A DNA stretch of 64,000 nt from assembly GCF_932526225.1 (NCBI RefSeq), contig NC_064041.1:3236699-3300698 (forward strand), given 5' to 3'. The notes below the pieces were generated by a model. The model was not told the DNA's origin. It saw nothing but the letters and a program-made list of their open reading frames with translations, and did no database searches. The translations under genes were made by a program, and so were the position numbers. Source of the stretch: Nematostella vectensis. Lineage: Eukaryota > Cnidaria > Anthozoa > Actiniaria > Edwardsiidae. Positions 26,401 through 34,544 of this stretch are shown piece after piece; positions within the stretch are counted from its first letter, which is position 1; each line of letters opens with the position of its first letter.

Positions 26401-29400
26401 GATCAATTTTTATCCAATGCCCAACGATATTTTGGCAAACCAAGTCCTTTTACAATATTGGCAGGTATGAATTGCAAATAGCGTGTGTATCTGGTTGCTT
26501 CCTTTCAATTTTTGTTGTCGTCATTAACCCATTGACTTCTTAACCGGCCTGTGGCGGCCGTGAGAAATGTCCAAAACACAAACCTTCAGAAATGCAAAAA
26601 AAAAGAAACAGGATACCTTTCAAGGGATGAATGGTCTTATAAATATGCATCCAACCAATGTCATGGGAACTAATATAAAGCCAAATAATAGTTCAGGGTT
26701 TTTACACAAATTTTAACAAAATGCTTAGGAGTAGTTACCTTTATGTTCTTCTCCAGGTTTATTTCCATGGCCTTCAAAAAATATCTATTTTTGATTCATT
26801 CTGAAATATTTTGCATAGCGAACTCATAGAGCATAACTCTAGTTATTTTCAGGGGTGTAGCCAGGGGGGTGGCCCGGTAGCCCGGGTCCAATCAAGCTTT
26901 TTCGTCTTAGTCGTTACGTGTCAGTTGGAAACGAATTTTCTAGAGAAATCACTTTGCCCCCTCCCCCCAAGGATAAATCCTGACTTTAGCTTTGGTTTTG
27001 TTCTTAATTTGCGCCGTCCAATTATCAATTCTTACAATAACTCATCGTTTTTTTGTAGTCCTTTTCCCGTATCTCCAGCCCATCATAAGCGTGATGGTGA
27101 GACGGCTTGGGCTAGGCAAGCAGACAGAGATTGGTAAATCCGTTATGTTCATAGTAGATGCTGCTCGTCAGATCATCAAGCATCGCCGAGAAACAGGATC
27201 CAAAGGGGTAAAGTATTTACACTTCCCTCAAGGGGAACCTTCGGGACCCAGAAAGTGTCCTGTCCCTATTAAGTGGGTTATCTTTACAGACAAATGATGG
27301 ACCCAAACCCTTTGACTTTGTATTCAGAGGAAAGACTTGCTTGAGATCCTGCTGTCGGCCGAGACGACAGACGATGATGGCAAGCGCAAAAACAAGCTCT
27401 CAGATGACGAAATCGTGGCGCAGTGTTTTACCTTCATCTTAGCTGGCTTCCAAAACACCAGCAACACGATGGCGCTCACGTCATACTTACTGGCCCTCAA
27501 CCCGGACAAGCAAGACAGACTCATCGAGGAGATAGACGACGTGGCAGCTACAGTTGGCGTAAGGAAATTACGACCTCCTTTGTAACGTTAAGTTGCCTAA
27601 CAGTTAAAAGATAGTGTCGTTAAGTGTGCGTCAAATTGTATTGGTGTTTCCAGGGCTCATAAGAGTATACCTAAATAAGAGATATCACCCAAGCATCATC
27701 GAAATATTTGGTTGAATATTTTTTCTTTGATAACTTAATTATTTCCCAGGACAATTTTGACTACGACACTGTTCTTGGTATGGAGTACTTGGACATGATG
27801 GTCCAGGAAGCTTTGCGACTTTACCCGCCAGGATTTAGGTAAGAACCCAGAACAGACGGACGGACAAAGGGACAGTCCATATCATCATGTTGGTGAAAGT
27901 CAGTTTGAATAGGTCCAAGAAAGCCTAGTTTTTTCACTGCCAAATGAATCCCGCCACTATCAAGGGCTAGGGCTAGAGCTAAGGTTAGATTTAAGGCTAA
28001 GGCCAGGGCTAAGTTTAGAAGTTTGGGGCTAGGGTTGGGGCTGGGGCTAGTGCTGGTGTTAGAGCTAGGGTTAAGGCTTGAGGTAGGATTCAAGGATAGT
28101 AATTCCCCGCAGATAGGCGTATATCCGAATGCGCAGAAAATATTTTGAACAAACCCCATCCCATCTGCATTATAGACGAAGGACAAGGTTTTTACACAAA
28201 TTTCAACAAAAAGCTCAGGAGTAGATACCTTTCTGTTCTTCTTTCTTATTTCCATGGCCTTAAAATACAATATCTAATGTTTGATCCATTCTAATGTATT
28301 TTGCATAGCGAAATCATAGAGCATAACAAGGCGAGTCTGTTTTCAGGGGGTGTAGCCAGAAGGGGGGCCCGAGAGCACGTGTCCAATCAAGCTTTTTCGT
28401 CTTAGTCGTTACGTCTCAGTTGGAAACGAATGTTCTTGAGAAATCACTTTGCCCCCTCCCCCTAAAGATAAGTCCTGACTACACCCTTGGTTTTTGTTCT
28501 TATTTTGCGCAGTCCAATTCTTACAATAACTCGTCGTTCTTTTCTGCAGTCCTTTTCCCGTATCTCTAGGTATGGGGCTGGGACTAGTGCTGGGGTTAGA
28601 GCTAGGGATAGGGCTTGGTTGGCTTGAGGTAGGATTCAAGGATAGTAATTCCCCGCAGATAGGCGTATATCTGAATGCGCGGAAAATATTTTGAGCAAAC
28701 CCCGTGCCATCTGCATATTATATGTATATGACGTAGGACAACATATGTTTTTTATGTGTAGGCTTGGTCGTACGTGCAACCAGTCATGTAATATCAACGG
28801 CCAGTTCTTTCCCAAAGGCTGCCTCGTGATGATCCCAGTGTATGCCATTCACAGGGACCCCGAGATCTGGCCAGAACCGGAGAAATTTCAGCCTGAAAGG
28901 TGAGCAATCACTGTAAAACGTTAAGCCCATTGTTCGATACTGTGACCATCAAAAAACAAAGTTCCATACCTGATTTACCACATTCAATTGACAATACAGT
29001 AAAAGCTTAGTCAAAACTGCGGTTGAAAACGGGATGCTTCCTCAATCGTTTCCTTTTGTGATGGATGACAAAATTGTTATGTTTCAGGTTTACCGCCGAA
29101 GCCAAGCAAGCTCGTCACCCGTACGCTTATCTGCCCTTCGGCGAAGGTCCTCGTAATTGTATTGGAATGAGGTTTGCCTTACTTAAAGTAAAGATGGCGC
29201 TGGTCTACATTCTCAGGCACTACCGTCTGGAGAGATGTCCTGAAACAGAAGTAAGCCGCAACCAGAAATGTCAAAAGGGGAATAGCTTACTCAGCCATTG
29301 AAATGACTGGGGTCGGACTCCGACAGAGCAGGTGTTCAAAGCCCAGAGAGGAGCAGTACTCAGCCTTGGAAATGACGGGATTTTGCTTGTTCGTAACGTG

Positions 29401-29498
29401 ATTTTTCTTGTTTCTCATTCCAGGTTCCTCTCCAGCTTCAAGGCTTTATCTCGATGAGCCCTAAGCACGGGATGCACCTCAGAATCACAAAGCGTTAG
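6137..29498 (+). CDS. Cytochrome P450, CYP3-clan (CYP3A/thromboxane synthase-like), complete 13-exon gene
   Basis: Exons, each bounded by GT-AG and joining in phase: 6137-6225, 12550-12649, 13231-13286, 24621-24717, 25598-25720, 26111-26199, 26322-26464, 27059-27207, 27328-27558, 27750-27838, 28762-28899, 29088-29250, 29424-29498. They sum to 1542 nt, 513 residues plus stop, the usual P450 length. Landmarks: membrane anchor at about residues 10-29; proline-rich hinge [13 protein letters not shown] 44-56; WRRLR (C helix) 137-141; I helix AGFQNTS 321-327; ExxR at E379-R382; PERF 433-436; heme loop [10 protein letters not shown] 452-461 with Cys459 as the iron ligand. Expected role: ER-membrane heme monooxygenase. 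The C-terminal half resembles thromboxane synthase and CYP3A; the substrate cannot be told. Oddities: the I-helix acid-Thr pair is replaced by Gln-Asn, and intron 3 carries an 11.3-kb minisatellite. A broken inverted copy lies at 55266-58666. Confidence 0.93.
6311..6733 (+). other. Unrecognised 140-codon ORF inside intron 1
   Basis: The frame is open for 141 codons with a moderately basic C-terminal half ([35 protein letters not shown]). No family is recognised, and the first third overlaps GC-rich non-repetitive sequence. It could be a chance ORF or a fossil element fragment. Confidence 0.15.
7970..9860. repeat. Diverged tandem duplication in intron 1, two copies flanking a MITE
   Basis: Blocks at about 7970-8510 and 9135-9860 share ordered phrases: GGGGAAATGTTAGGA versus GGGAAAATGTTAGGA, GTGGATCCATGGTTTCTA versus GTGGATCCAGGGTTTCTA, GGGTGCACCAAT, and GTCAGAATG versus GTTAGAATG. 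The MITE-like element at 8553-9000 lies between them. Local (CT)n (8081-8115) and (TA)n (about 9228-9245) tracts are inserted. Confidence 0.75.
8553..9000. mobile_element. MITE-like element, copy 2 (inverted relative to copy 1)
   Basis: It begins AGACGGGGGTGCTCGAC and ends GTCGAGCACCCCCGTCT, a perfect 17-bp terminal inverted repeat. The interior is the reverse complement of copy 1 (2203-2644) with moderate divergence and a few indels. Non-coding. Confidence 0.75.
10170..11410 (+). mobile_element. Decayed LINE fragment (reverse transcriptase) with internal deletion
   Basis: The frame at 10176-10565 reads [34 protein letters not shown] and [21 protein letters not shown], the fingers/palm start of a CR1/Jockey-type RT (LDLSAAFDTVDH motif with D-to-N and D-to-Y changes). 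The block carrying the catalytic YADD is missing. Downstream frames resume with [16 protein letters not shown] and [20 protein letters not shown], typical post-catalytic LINE sequence. Many frameshifts; inactive. Confidence 0.85.
11418..11497. repeat. (ATT)n/(GTT)n microsatellite
   Basis: Alternating ATT and GTT runs at the 3' end of the LINE fragment, likely its tail. Confidence 0.9.
12550..12649 (+). CDS. P450 exon 2: proline-rich hinge
   Basis: Encodes W30 to K63, including [18 protein letters not shown], the hinge that links the membrane anchor to the catalytic domain and is needed for P450 folding. The acceptor is TTTCTAG and the donor AAG|GTAACT; it ends in phase 0. Confidence 0.93.
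12723..13144. repeat. 24-bp minisatellite in intron 2
   Basis: About 17 tandem copies of a unit with the core TCGTTACTGTACCGTGACA, alternating between ACCG and ATTG variants. Because 24 is divisible by three, every frame stays open for long stretches on both strands, giving spurious ORFs of 111-167 codons. It lies between exon 2 and exon 3 and ends about 85 bp before exon 3. Confidence 0.95.
13231..13286 (+). CDS. P450 exon 3
   Basis: A 56-nt exon encoding [18 protein letters not shown] plus two bases of Gly82; compare the YGKMWG segment of CYP3A proteins. Donor GG|GTAGGT was chosen because reading three bases further gives an in-frame TAG. The first array-like sequence begins only about 10 bp after this donor. 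Confidence 0.88.
13297..24620 (+). repeat. Giant 43-bp minisatellite filling P450 intron 3
   Basis: About 11.3 kb, roughly 260 units of about 43 bp (some 41-45), each containing GTACTACATGGGAACCCGTG or a close variant, then CTTTTATTACTTGGTATATATAG in the next part. Variant classes include GGAAACCC, GTTAACCC, TATACATGAGAACCC and AAGGTACTAGATGG. The unit matches the 3' splice site and the first 33 bases of exon 4 (24621 on), so each unit restates a TATATATAG acceptor. The array ends directly at the real acceptor. Since 43 leaves remainder 1 modulo 3, the reading frame rotates each unit; this produces the recurring 60-codon ORFs, which are not genes. Large internal blocks are duplicated at 1686-bp and 1170-bp spacing. 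Confidence 0.97.
24621..24717 (+). CDS. P450 exon 4: source of the 43-bp unit
   Basis: Encodes G82[16 protein letters not shown] and on to VNRG114, the beta-1/B-helix segment of the P450 fold (compare ITDPDMIKTVLVKE in CYP3A). The acceptor is TATATATATAG, donor GGG|GTAAGT. Its first 32 bases align with the array unit at about 25 positions, and at protein level YYRGTRASI matches YYMGTRAFI of the array. Confidence 0.93.
24718..25597 (+). other. P450 intron 4
   Basis: 880 bp between a GTAAGT donor and a TTTCAAG acceptor. No repeat or gene seen. It matches the inverted copy at 57613-58569. Confidence 0.8.
25598..25720 (+). CDS. P450 exon 5: C helix
   Basis: Encodes [18 protein letters not shown], then [28 protein letters not shown] at 137-141 is the WxxxR motif whose Arg contacts a heme propionate; [10 protein letters not shown] is typical of the CYP3 clan. 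123 nt, phase 0 at both ends. Confidence 0.94.
26111..26199 (+). CDS. P450 exon 6
   Basis: Encodes [20 protein letters not shown] and then KDGKSVDVC, with the last Arg codon split AG|A into exon 7. Corresponds to the D-helix region before the 'MD..S..FG' segment. Confidence 0.92.
26322..26464 (+). CDS. P450 exon 7
   Basis: Encodes [19 protein letters not shown] through FTILA plus one base. [10 protein letters not shown] equals the MDVITSTSFG segment of CYP3A (E helix). Acceptor TTTGTTTAG, donor GCAG|GTATGA. Confidence 0.93.
26693..27075 (+). repeat. Intron 7 3' segment duplicated in intron 10
   Basis: From about 26693 through the intron 7 acceptor and the first 17 bases of exon 8, the sequence recurs at about 28182-28569 with moderate divergence (shared GGTTTTTACACAAATTT, TCAATCAAGC-type and GCCCCCTCCCCC phrases). 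It also contains a GGGTGTAGCCAGGGGGGT/GACTTTAG-like stretch that reads as an old interspersed repeat. Confidence 0.8.
27059..27207 (+). CDS. P450 exon 8: F-G region
   Basis: Encodes [20 protein letters not shown] and then [29 protein letters not shown], matching the F/G-helix and membrane-contact region of CYP3-clan proteins. This exon is absent from the right-arm copy. Confidence 0.92.
27328..27558 (+). CDS. P450 exon 9: I helix
   Basis: Encodes [58 protein letters not shown] and [15 protein letters not shown]. The oxygen-activation motif, A-G-x-[E/D]-T-T in most P450s, is here AGFQNTS (321-327): the acidic residue is Gln324, the next Thr is Asn325, and Thr326 is kept. Absent from the right-arm copy. 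Confidence 0.95.
27750..27838 (+). CDS. P450 exon 10: ExxR
   Basis: Encodes [20 protein letters not shown], then ALRLYPPGF and a split Arg. E379-A-L-R382 is the invariant ExxR of the K helix, followed by the usual RLYPP. Absent from the right-arm copy. Confidence 0.95.
27839..28761 (+). other. P450 intron 10 with nested duplication
   Basis: The order is: degenerate GGGCTA-rich tract (about 27960-28080), block X (about 28027-28180), a copy of the intron 7 end plus 17 bases of exon 8 (about 28182-28569), then a second copy of block X (about 28571-28742). Block X is marked by GGATTCAAGGATAGTAATTC in both copies. The intron therefore carries a decoy acceptor, CTGCAG followed by the exon 8 start. 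Confidence 0.8.
28762..28899 (+). CDS. P450 exon 11: meander approach
   Basis: Encodes [20 protein letters not shown], then [20 protein letters not shown] and KFQPE with a split Arg435. The H-R-D-P-E-x-W-P-E-P-x-x-F-x-P-E-R string is the classic region before the PERF motif. Confidence 0.95.
29088..29250 (+). CDS. P450 exon 12: heme-binding loop
   Basis: Encodes [16 protein letters not shown], then [30 protein letters not shown] fits FxxGxRxCxG exactly, with Cys459 as proximal iron ligand; the L helix follows. Similar to the FGAGPRSCLG loop of thromboxane synthase. Confidence 0.97.
29424..29498 (+). CDS. P450 exon 13: C-terminus and stop
   Basis: Encodes [20 protein letters not shown] and then ITKR with TAG at 29496-29498. 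The segment from AGCCCTAAGCACGGGATGCA (29457 on) through the stop is the first unit of the 56-bp repeat that continues downstream. Confidence 0.93.
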   Translation, partial: VPLQLQGFISMSPKHGMHLRITKR

Positions 29499-29542
29499 CT
29501 ACCAGGGTTACAAAACCAGCCCTATTCACGGCATTTACCTCA
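29457..29542 (+). repeat. 56-bp repeat, first units (coding end plus 3' UTR)
   Basis: The coding unit (29457-29517) is followed by a partial non-coding copy that starts AGCCCTATTCACGGCATTTA and is cut by the LINE tail at about 29543. The other half of that unit resumes at about 33978. Confidence 0.85.
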
Positions 29543-29889
29543 ATCAATCAATCAATCAATCAATCAATACTTTATTCGCATTTCTATAATTCTTAATTTA
29601 TACATTATTTGTTTTCAAGACTATATCTCATTTCAATTTTCTATGTTTAAATTTTGAGTCAGTCCAGGAAGAAATATAGTAGTATAATTGTAAGAAAATG
29701 CCTAGGGCCTAAATGAACCAAAATGGTTTCCGAGTTGGGTCCCTAGCCAAAACTTGTCGTGAATTTAAAAATATAGCCTTAGAACACACATACAAAAAAT
29801 AAACAAGCGAAAAAGCACACAAAACACATAGCAAGAAGCACACATGGGGAGGGTTAGAATTTTATGTCAAGTGTTCCATTTTGTTTTAA

Positions 29890-31590
29890 TCATAAATAAC
29901 TTTCGGCCTTTTTGCAAAACATATTTTTATTAAGTTGTTTTAGATCAGGGGGCAGTTTTTCCCAGAGATTAGTCGCTATAACAGAAAGTGTTTGTTTACC
30001 AGTATTTGTCCTAAAACGAGCTTTGTATAGATTGTCATTGGCTGCATAACGGGTATTATAAGAGTGAATGTCCTTAGCGTATTTGAAAGAGTTGTCAAAG
30101 ATAGGGGGAAGATGTTGCTTGTGCCAGCCATGTATAAATTTTAAAGTTTGGAGTTCAAAAATGTGATTTACTGTTAGGATATCTAAAAGGTTCAAGAGTG
30201 GTAAAGCACTTTCTGTATTTTCACCAAATAAAGTTGAGAAGAAAATTACCCTGGCGATATGATTTTGTTTAGTTTGAAGTATTTTTGCTATTATAGCATA
30301 TGAAAGGTAGGCAAATATGAGGTTTTAGTAGATCTGTCTAAGTTGGGATGGGGATAGATAGTGACGAAGTTTATAAAATATACCTGTATTTCTTGATATT
30401 TTGGAGGAGATAAATAAAATATGGTACTTCCAATTTATTTTGTCATCTAGAATAACGCCTAAGTATTTGACATGGTCTTTTTTTCCAGGGTAACAGTTTC
30501 ATCACCTTTCGGGAGTACTATTTTTATTTCCGTATTTAATTTCTTTTGGGCTGATTTAATTATCATAAAAGTAGTCTTTTTAAAGTTTATTGACAGTTTG
30601 TTTGCATCGCACCAGTTCTTAACATTGCTTAATTAATTGTTGATAAGTATTTCGAGATCTTTTGAGTTTTTATTAGAGGCAAAGACATTTGTATCATCTG
30701 AAAATAACCGGAAGAATAATTTATCAGAAGAATTTATGATATCATTAATATATAGTAAAAACAATAAATGTCCTAGGGTACTTCCTTGAGGAATCCCACA
30801 AATCACTGTTTCTAGGGAAGAATCAGTACCATTAAGGGATACAAACTGTTTTCTATTTGATAGATAACTAGAAAACCAATTTAGAGGGGTCCCACGGATT
30901 CCATAAGATTCAAGTTTCTATAAGAGTATTACATGATTCACAGTATCAAAAGCTTTAGCAAAGTCGAGGAAGACTCCACATGTATAAAGATTGTTGTCTA
31001 TTGCTTTTTTAAAATTTTCTGTTATTTCTGCTATGGCTTGCTGGGTTGAGTTGCCTTTCCTGAATCCAAATTGGCATTCAGTGAGGATGTTAAATTTCTC
31101 AATATAATTGATAAGTTGTTTGTAGACTAGTTTTTCGAATATTTGGTTTAATGATGATAATGTAGAAATGGGCCTTTGTCAACTGGTGTTACTTTTGATA
31201 TTTTTAGTATATCTGGAACTACTCCTTGTAAGAGGGACAAATTAAAAATAGAAGTTATTGCCTCACTGATACTTGAATTTGCTAGTTTAATGAATTTTAT
31301 TGGGACACCAATAGTAGCTTTATTAACTTTAAGGTTCTAAATAAGATCTGATACTTCGAAAGTACAGATGCCCCTAAACATGAAGCTACTGGTGAATGTC
31401 CGTTTAATAAAAGATGTGGGTTCTGTATCCGTAGTTGGCAGTTTATCAGCGAGAGTTAGTCCTACATTGATAAAGTGTTCATTCAATTTGTCACATATGT
31501 TTTTTGTATCAGTAAAGCATTTATTGTTATAGACTAGTTTCGATATACGTGTTTTCGATATAAGTGTTTTCCTTTTTATCCCTGTCAATT
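29890..31590 (-). pseudogene. LINE ORF2 reverse transcriptase region (broken)
   Basis: 31337-31588 gives the pre-RT linker (DKLNEHFINVGLTLADKL). About 30660-30810 gives IPQGSTLGHLLFLLYINDI and RLFSDDTNVFAS, where FSDD is the RT catalytic box. 29890-30195 gives a C-terminal segment (LQTLKFIHGWHKQHLPPIF). Intervening stops and indels disable it. Confidence 0.8.
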
Positions 31591-31650
31591 AATATGCCAA
31601 TTACCTTCCAAGTCATTTTTAAGTTATCTTTATTCAATGAAAATTGAGAG

Positions 31651-32644
31651 TCAAAGTAATTTTTTAGCTGCAGCCATTATTCTGTTTAATTTGTTGTTAT
31701 ATGTTTTGTATTGTTTAATCATTACAGGGTCACCACTGAAAAAGTGTGATTTATATAATTTGTGCCTTTGTTTGATTGAAACAAGGATAGAATTAGAAAT
31801 CCATTGTTTCCTGAGTTGTTTCATTTTGGCATTGGAAGCTTTCTTGATAGGAGCATGTTTATCTGTGAGTTTTTTCAATACATTGATAATAGAGGACATA
31901 CTTTCATTGACATTTGTATTGACAAGAGACATAAAATTGACTTTTTCCAAATCTTCAAGTAATTTTTCTTTTCTAAAGTTGGTGAAATTCCTGTAAAATT
32001 TCTTCTCATTAGAAGAAGGAAGGGTAGTAGTGAAAGTGCAGAAACATGGGAGATGGTCTGAGATATCAGCAAGACAGATACCAGATTTAATTGTTTTGCT
32101 AGGAACATTAGTGTAAATATGATCTATTAGAGTCTTAGAATGGTATGTAATTCGTGTTGCTTTTGTTATTAGTGGCATATATCCGAGAGAGAATAGCATG
32201 TCAACATAGTCTGAGACTTGGTTACTAGAACTGTAGTGGAGAAAATTTATGTTATAATCACCAGTTAGATAAGCCTCTAATCCTGATCTATTAATTAAAT
32301 CAAGTTTCTGGCTAAGGAGTTGTTGAAATGTTTTTAGAACGCTCTCTGGATGTCTGTAAATGCATCCAATGATAATATTTTTTTGGTTAATTCTTGGGAC
32401 TTAAAAAAAAACAGGTTTCAACACCAGAAAAATCAAATTCAAAATCCTGTCTTTTAATTATTTGTATATTTTTTTTGATATAAATTCCTACACCCCCAGC
32501 ATTTGTTGGAGAGTGTTTACTAATGAATTGATAGCCCGGGATTGAAATATTGGTAATGTTCTTTTCATTTAATTTAGTTTCGGAGATTGCAATAATACTG
32601 GGCATTAACTCACACATAGTGAGAATATCGTTTAACAGTGGCAT
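31651..32644 (-). pseudogene. LINE ORF2 endonuclease region (broken)
   Basis: Two frames give parts of an apurinic-endonuclease-like domain. 32387-32644 has SIIAISETKLNEKNI and AGGVGIYIKKNIQI; 31651-32199 has LIDHIYTNVPSK and ADISDHLPCFCTF, the D-H pair of the catalytic site. This enzyme nicks target DNA for target-primed reverse transcription. The frames are separated by frameshifts. Confidence 0.8.
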
Positions 32645-33274
32645 GTTTTTTTAAGGCTGCGTGTATTGCAATGAAATATAGAAAAATTATTGGATCCTAT
32701 TTGCAAAAGATTTGAAGTTTTTTTAACATCATAATACTTCGATTCTATATAAGAAAACACTTCTTCATTTGGAGTAGAGTCATTTTTATCAGGAATTTCC
32801 ATAATGTCTGCATAAAGGTCTTTTGATGCTAGCGTTTGACTACACTCATAAATCCAAGTACCGATCTCCCTACGGAGTTCAAAATCTGATAGGTTTGAAA
32901 AAGGTAAATCTAAGCCTTTTACTGTTATCTAGAGGATAAATTATTATTACAAAAGTTGAAATTTGCATGTTGGCTGAAGTAAGCAACAAGTGAGATTCCC
33001 TAGAGATCAATTCTATACTGATAAATACTAGAGTTACATTTAAACTCTGCAGATAAATACTTCTAGATTCAGAATAATATGCTATACTTAGCTTGGCTTG
33101 GTATGTGAATAGTGGAGTTGTTTAGTCAGGTCTGAAGGTGGCAGCTTCATAAATGCCTCAAACTTTGCAAGATCAGCGGGTGAATCGAACCTATATGTCT
33201 TTGTACTATTCGCCGTTTGCTTTAAATAAATCCGACCATTGTAAGACCAGATATATTTCCACTGCAATTTCTTC

Positions 33275-33905
33275 TTAAGCTTGTTGATCGTTCCGAACAG
33301 TTTTTTTCCTGGACGGTGTCAGAGATTCGGAAATATACACTTTGTTGTCACTTTTCAAGGCAAGCGAAGAAATGCTATAGACTTTACTGCCAGCGATTTC
33401 CTTTCTGTTGCCATAGAATTTATTTCTGTCATCCCAACGCGTAAATTTGACAATAATCTTGTCATCTTTCTCTTTATCAAACGTTGGTAGGACATGAGCC
33501 GTAGAAATGTCCTCGCTTCTAGATCGAGGCCCATTTAGTGCAAGAACAATATCTTCACAGGTTACCTCTTCGGTTGGCAAAATCCCTGAGATCTCAACGC
33601 AATCTCTTCTCAAATACTGTGTCATCGACAGAGCACTCGAGATCAAACTGATCTTTACGGAGGTCGTTCACTTTCTTTTCTAGGCCAATATGTTTGCCGT
33701 TTGATAATTGCACTTGACCGATCAGTGTGTCATATTTCCCGGACAAGAATGAGAGTGAAGACTCCAACTCCTTGATCTTTCCTTCAAAATCCGCTAATTT
33801 GGCCTTGAAAGGCTCCAACTCACTATTGATCAGGGCTTTAACATCCTCCAAAGATACCATGATAGAAATCGAACGATAAATACGATAGATACGAAGGCTA
33901 CACAA
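33275..33905 (-). pseudogene. LINE ORF1-like coiled-coil protein (frameshifted)
   Basis: The upstream frame begins MVSLEDVKALINSELEPFKA and runs through a heptad-like coiled coil (LADFEGKIKELESSLSFLSG). The downstream frame continues with QYLRRDCVEISGILPTEE and a basic, RNA-binding-like end. The frames overlap at about 33594-33646, consistent with one frameshift in an original ORF1. Confidence 0.65.
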
Positions 33906-33977
33906 TTAATTTTAGCCAAACTTTGGCAGCTACAAAAAACATGGCCGATCACGTTGGCGCGTGATCGCGCAAAAAAA

Positions 33978-34345
33978 AGATCACAAAGCCTTCGTAACTT
34001 CCACATTCAGCCCTAAGGACGGCATTTACCTCCAGATTACAAAGCCTTAGTTACTTCCACATTCAGCCCTTGGCACGGCATTTACCTCAAGATTACAAAG
34101 CGTTAGTTACTTCCACATTCAGCCCTATGCTAGGCATTTACCCCAAGATTACAAAGCGTTAGTTACTTCCACATTCAGCCATATGCTAGGCATTTACCCC
34201 AAGATTACAAAGCGTTAGTTACTTCCACATTCAGGCCTAAGCACGGGATGCACCTCAAGATTAAGCATTAGTTACTTCCAAATTTAGCCCTATGCACGGC
34301 ACTTACCTTAAGATTACAAAGCGTAAGTTTCTTCCACATCCAGTC
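33978..34345 (+). repeat. 56-bp repeat derived from P450 exon 13
   Basis: About six and a half units, each with an AGCCCTAnGCACGGCATTTA-like start and an AGATTACAAAGCGTTAGTTA-like end. The coding unit at 29457 reads [13 protein letters not shown]-stop; the tandem copies keep the stop-codon context (GCGTTAG). One unit, near 34224-34250, has the coding-like CACGGGATGCACCTCA. The mirrored array is at 55110-55330. Confidence 0.9.
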
Positions 34346-34505
34346 GAAACAAGTTTTATACTCGTATGAGTGCTAGCTGTTGAATGGGACTGCTAGGTTT
34401 CTATTTTCTATCGTTTCCACATTCAGTCGAAACAAGTTTTATACTCGTATGAGTGCTAGCTGTTGAATGGGACTGCTGGTTTCTATTTTCTATCGTTTTG
34501 ACCGT
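34345..34505 (+). repeat. Tandem duplication, about 82 bp, two copies
   Basis: Two adjacent copies share GTCGAAACAAGTTTTATACT and GCTAGCTGTTGAATGGGACT, differing by a few bases. Only one is clear in the right arm. Confidence 0.85.
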
Positions 34506-34531
34506 TAACTGCTACAATGTCTGTGCAAATC

Positions 34532-34541
34532 AATAAATAAA
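34532..34541 (+). promoter_or_regulatory. Possible P450 polyadenylation signal
   Basis: Overlapping AATAAATAAA words follow the repeat region and are conserved in the inverted copy (about 54985-55000). If used, the P450 3' UTR would span the 56-bp repeats and the LINE. Speculative. Confidence 0.3.
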
Positions 34542-34544
34542 AGC

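Larger units (their letters stand above)
29543..33978 (-). mobile_element. Minus-strand LINE, near full length, inserted in the P450 3' UTR repeat
   Basis: Read on the - strand, it starts near 33978 and ends in a (TTGA)n-type tail at 29543-29568. ORF1-like sequence: coiled-coil protein at 33594-33905 and 33275-33646. ORF2-like: an AP endonuclease with AISETKLNE and NAGGVGIYI (32387-32644) and SDHLP (31651-32199), then RT with CGIPQGSTLG and FSDDTN at about 30660-30810, and a C-terminal domain at 29890-30195. Frames are broken by several indels and stops, so it is probably inactive. It splits one 56-bp repeat unit. The right arm lacks it, so it inserted after the inverted duplication or was lost there. 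Confidence 0.9.
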
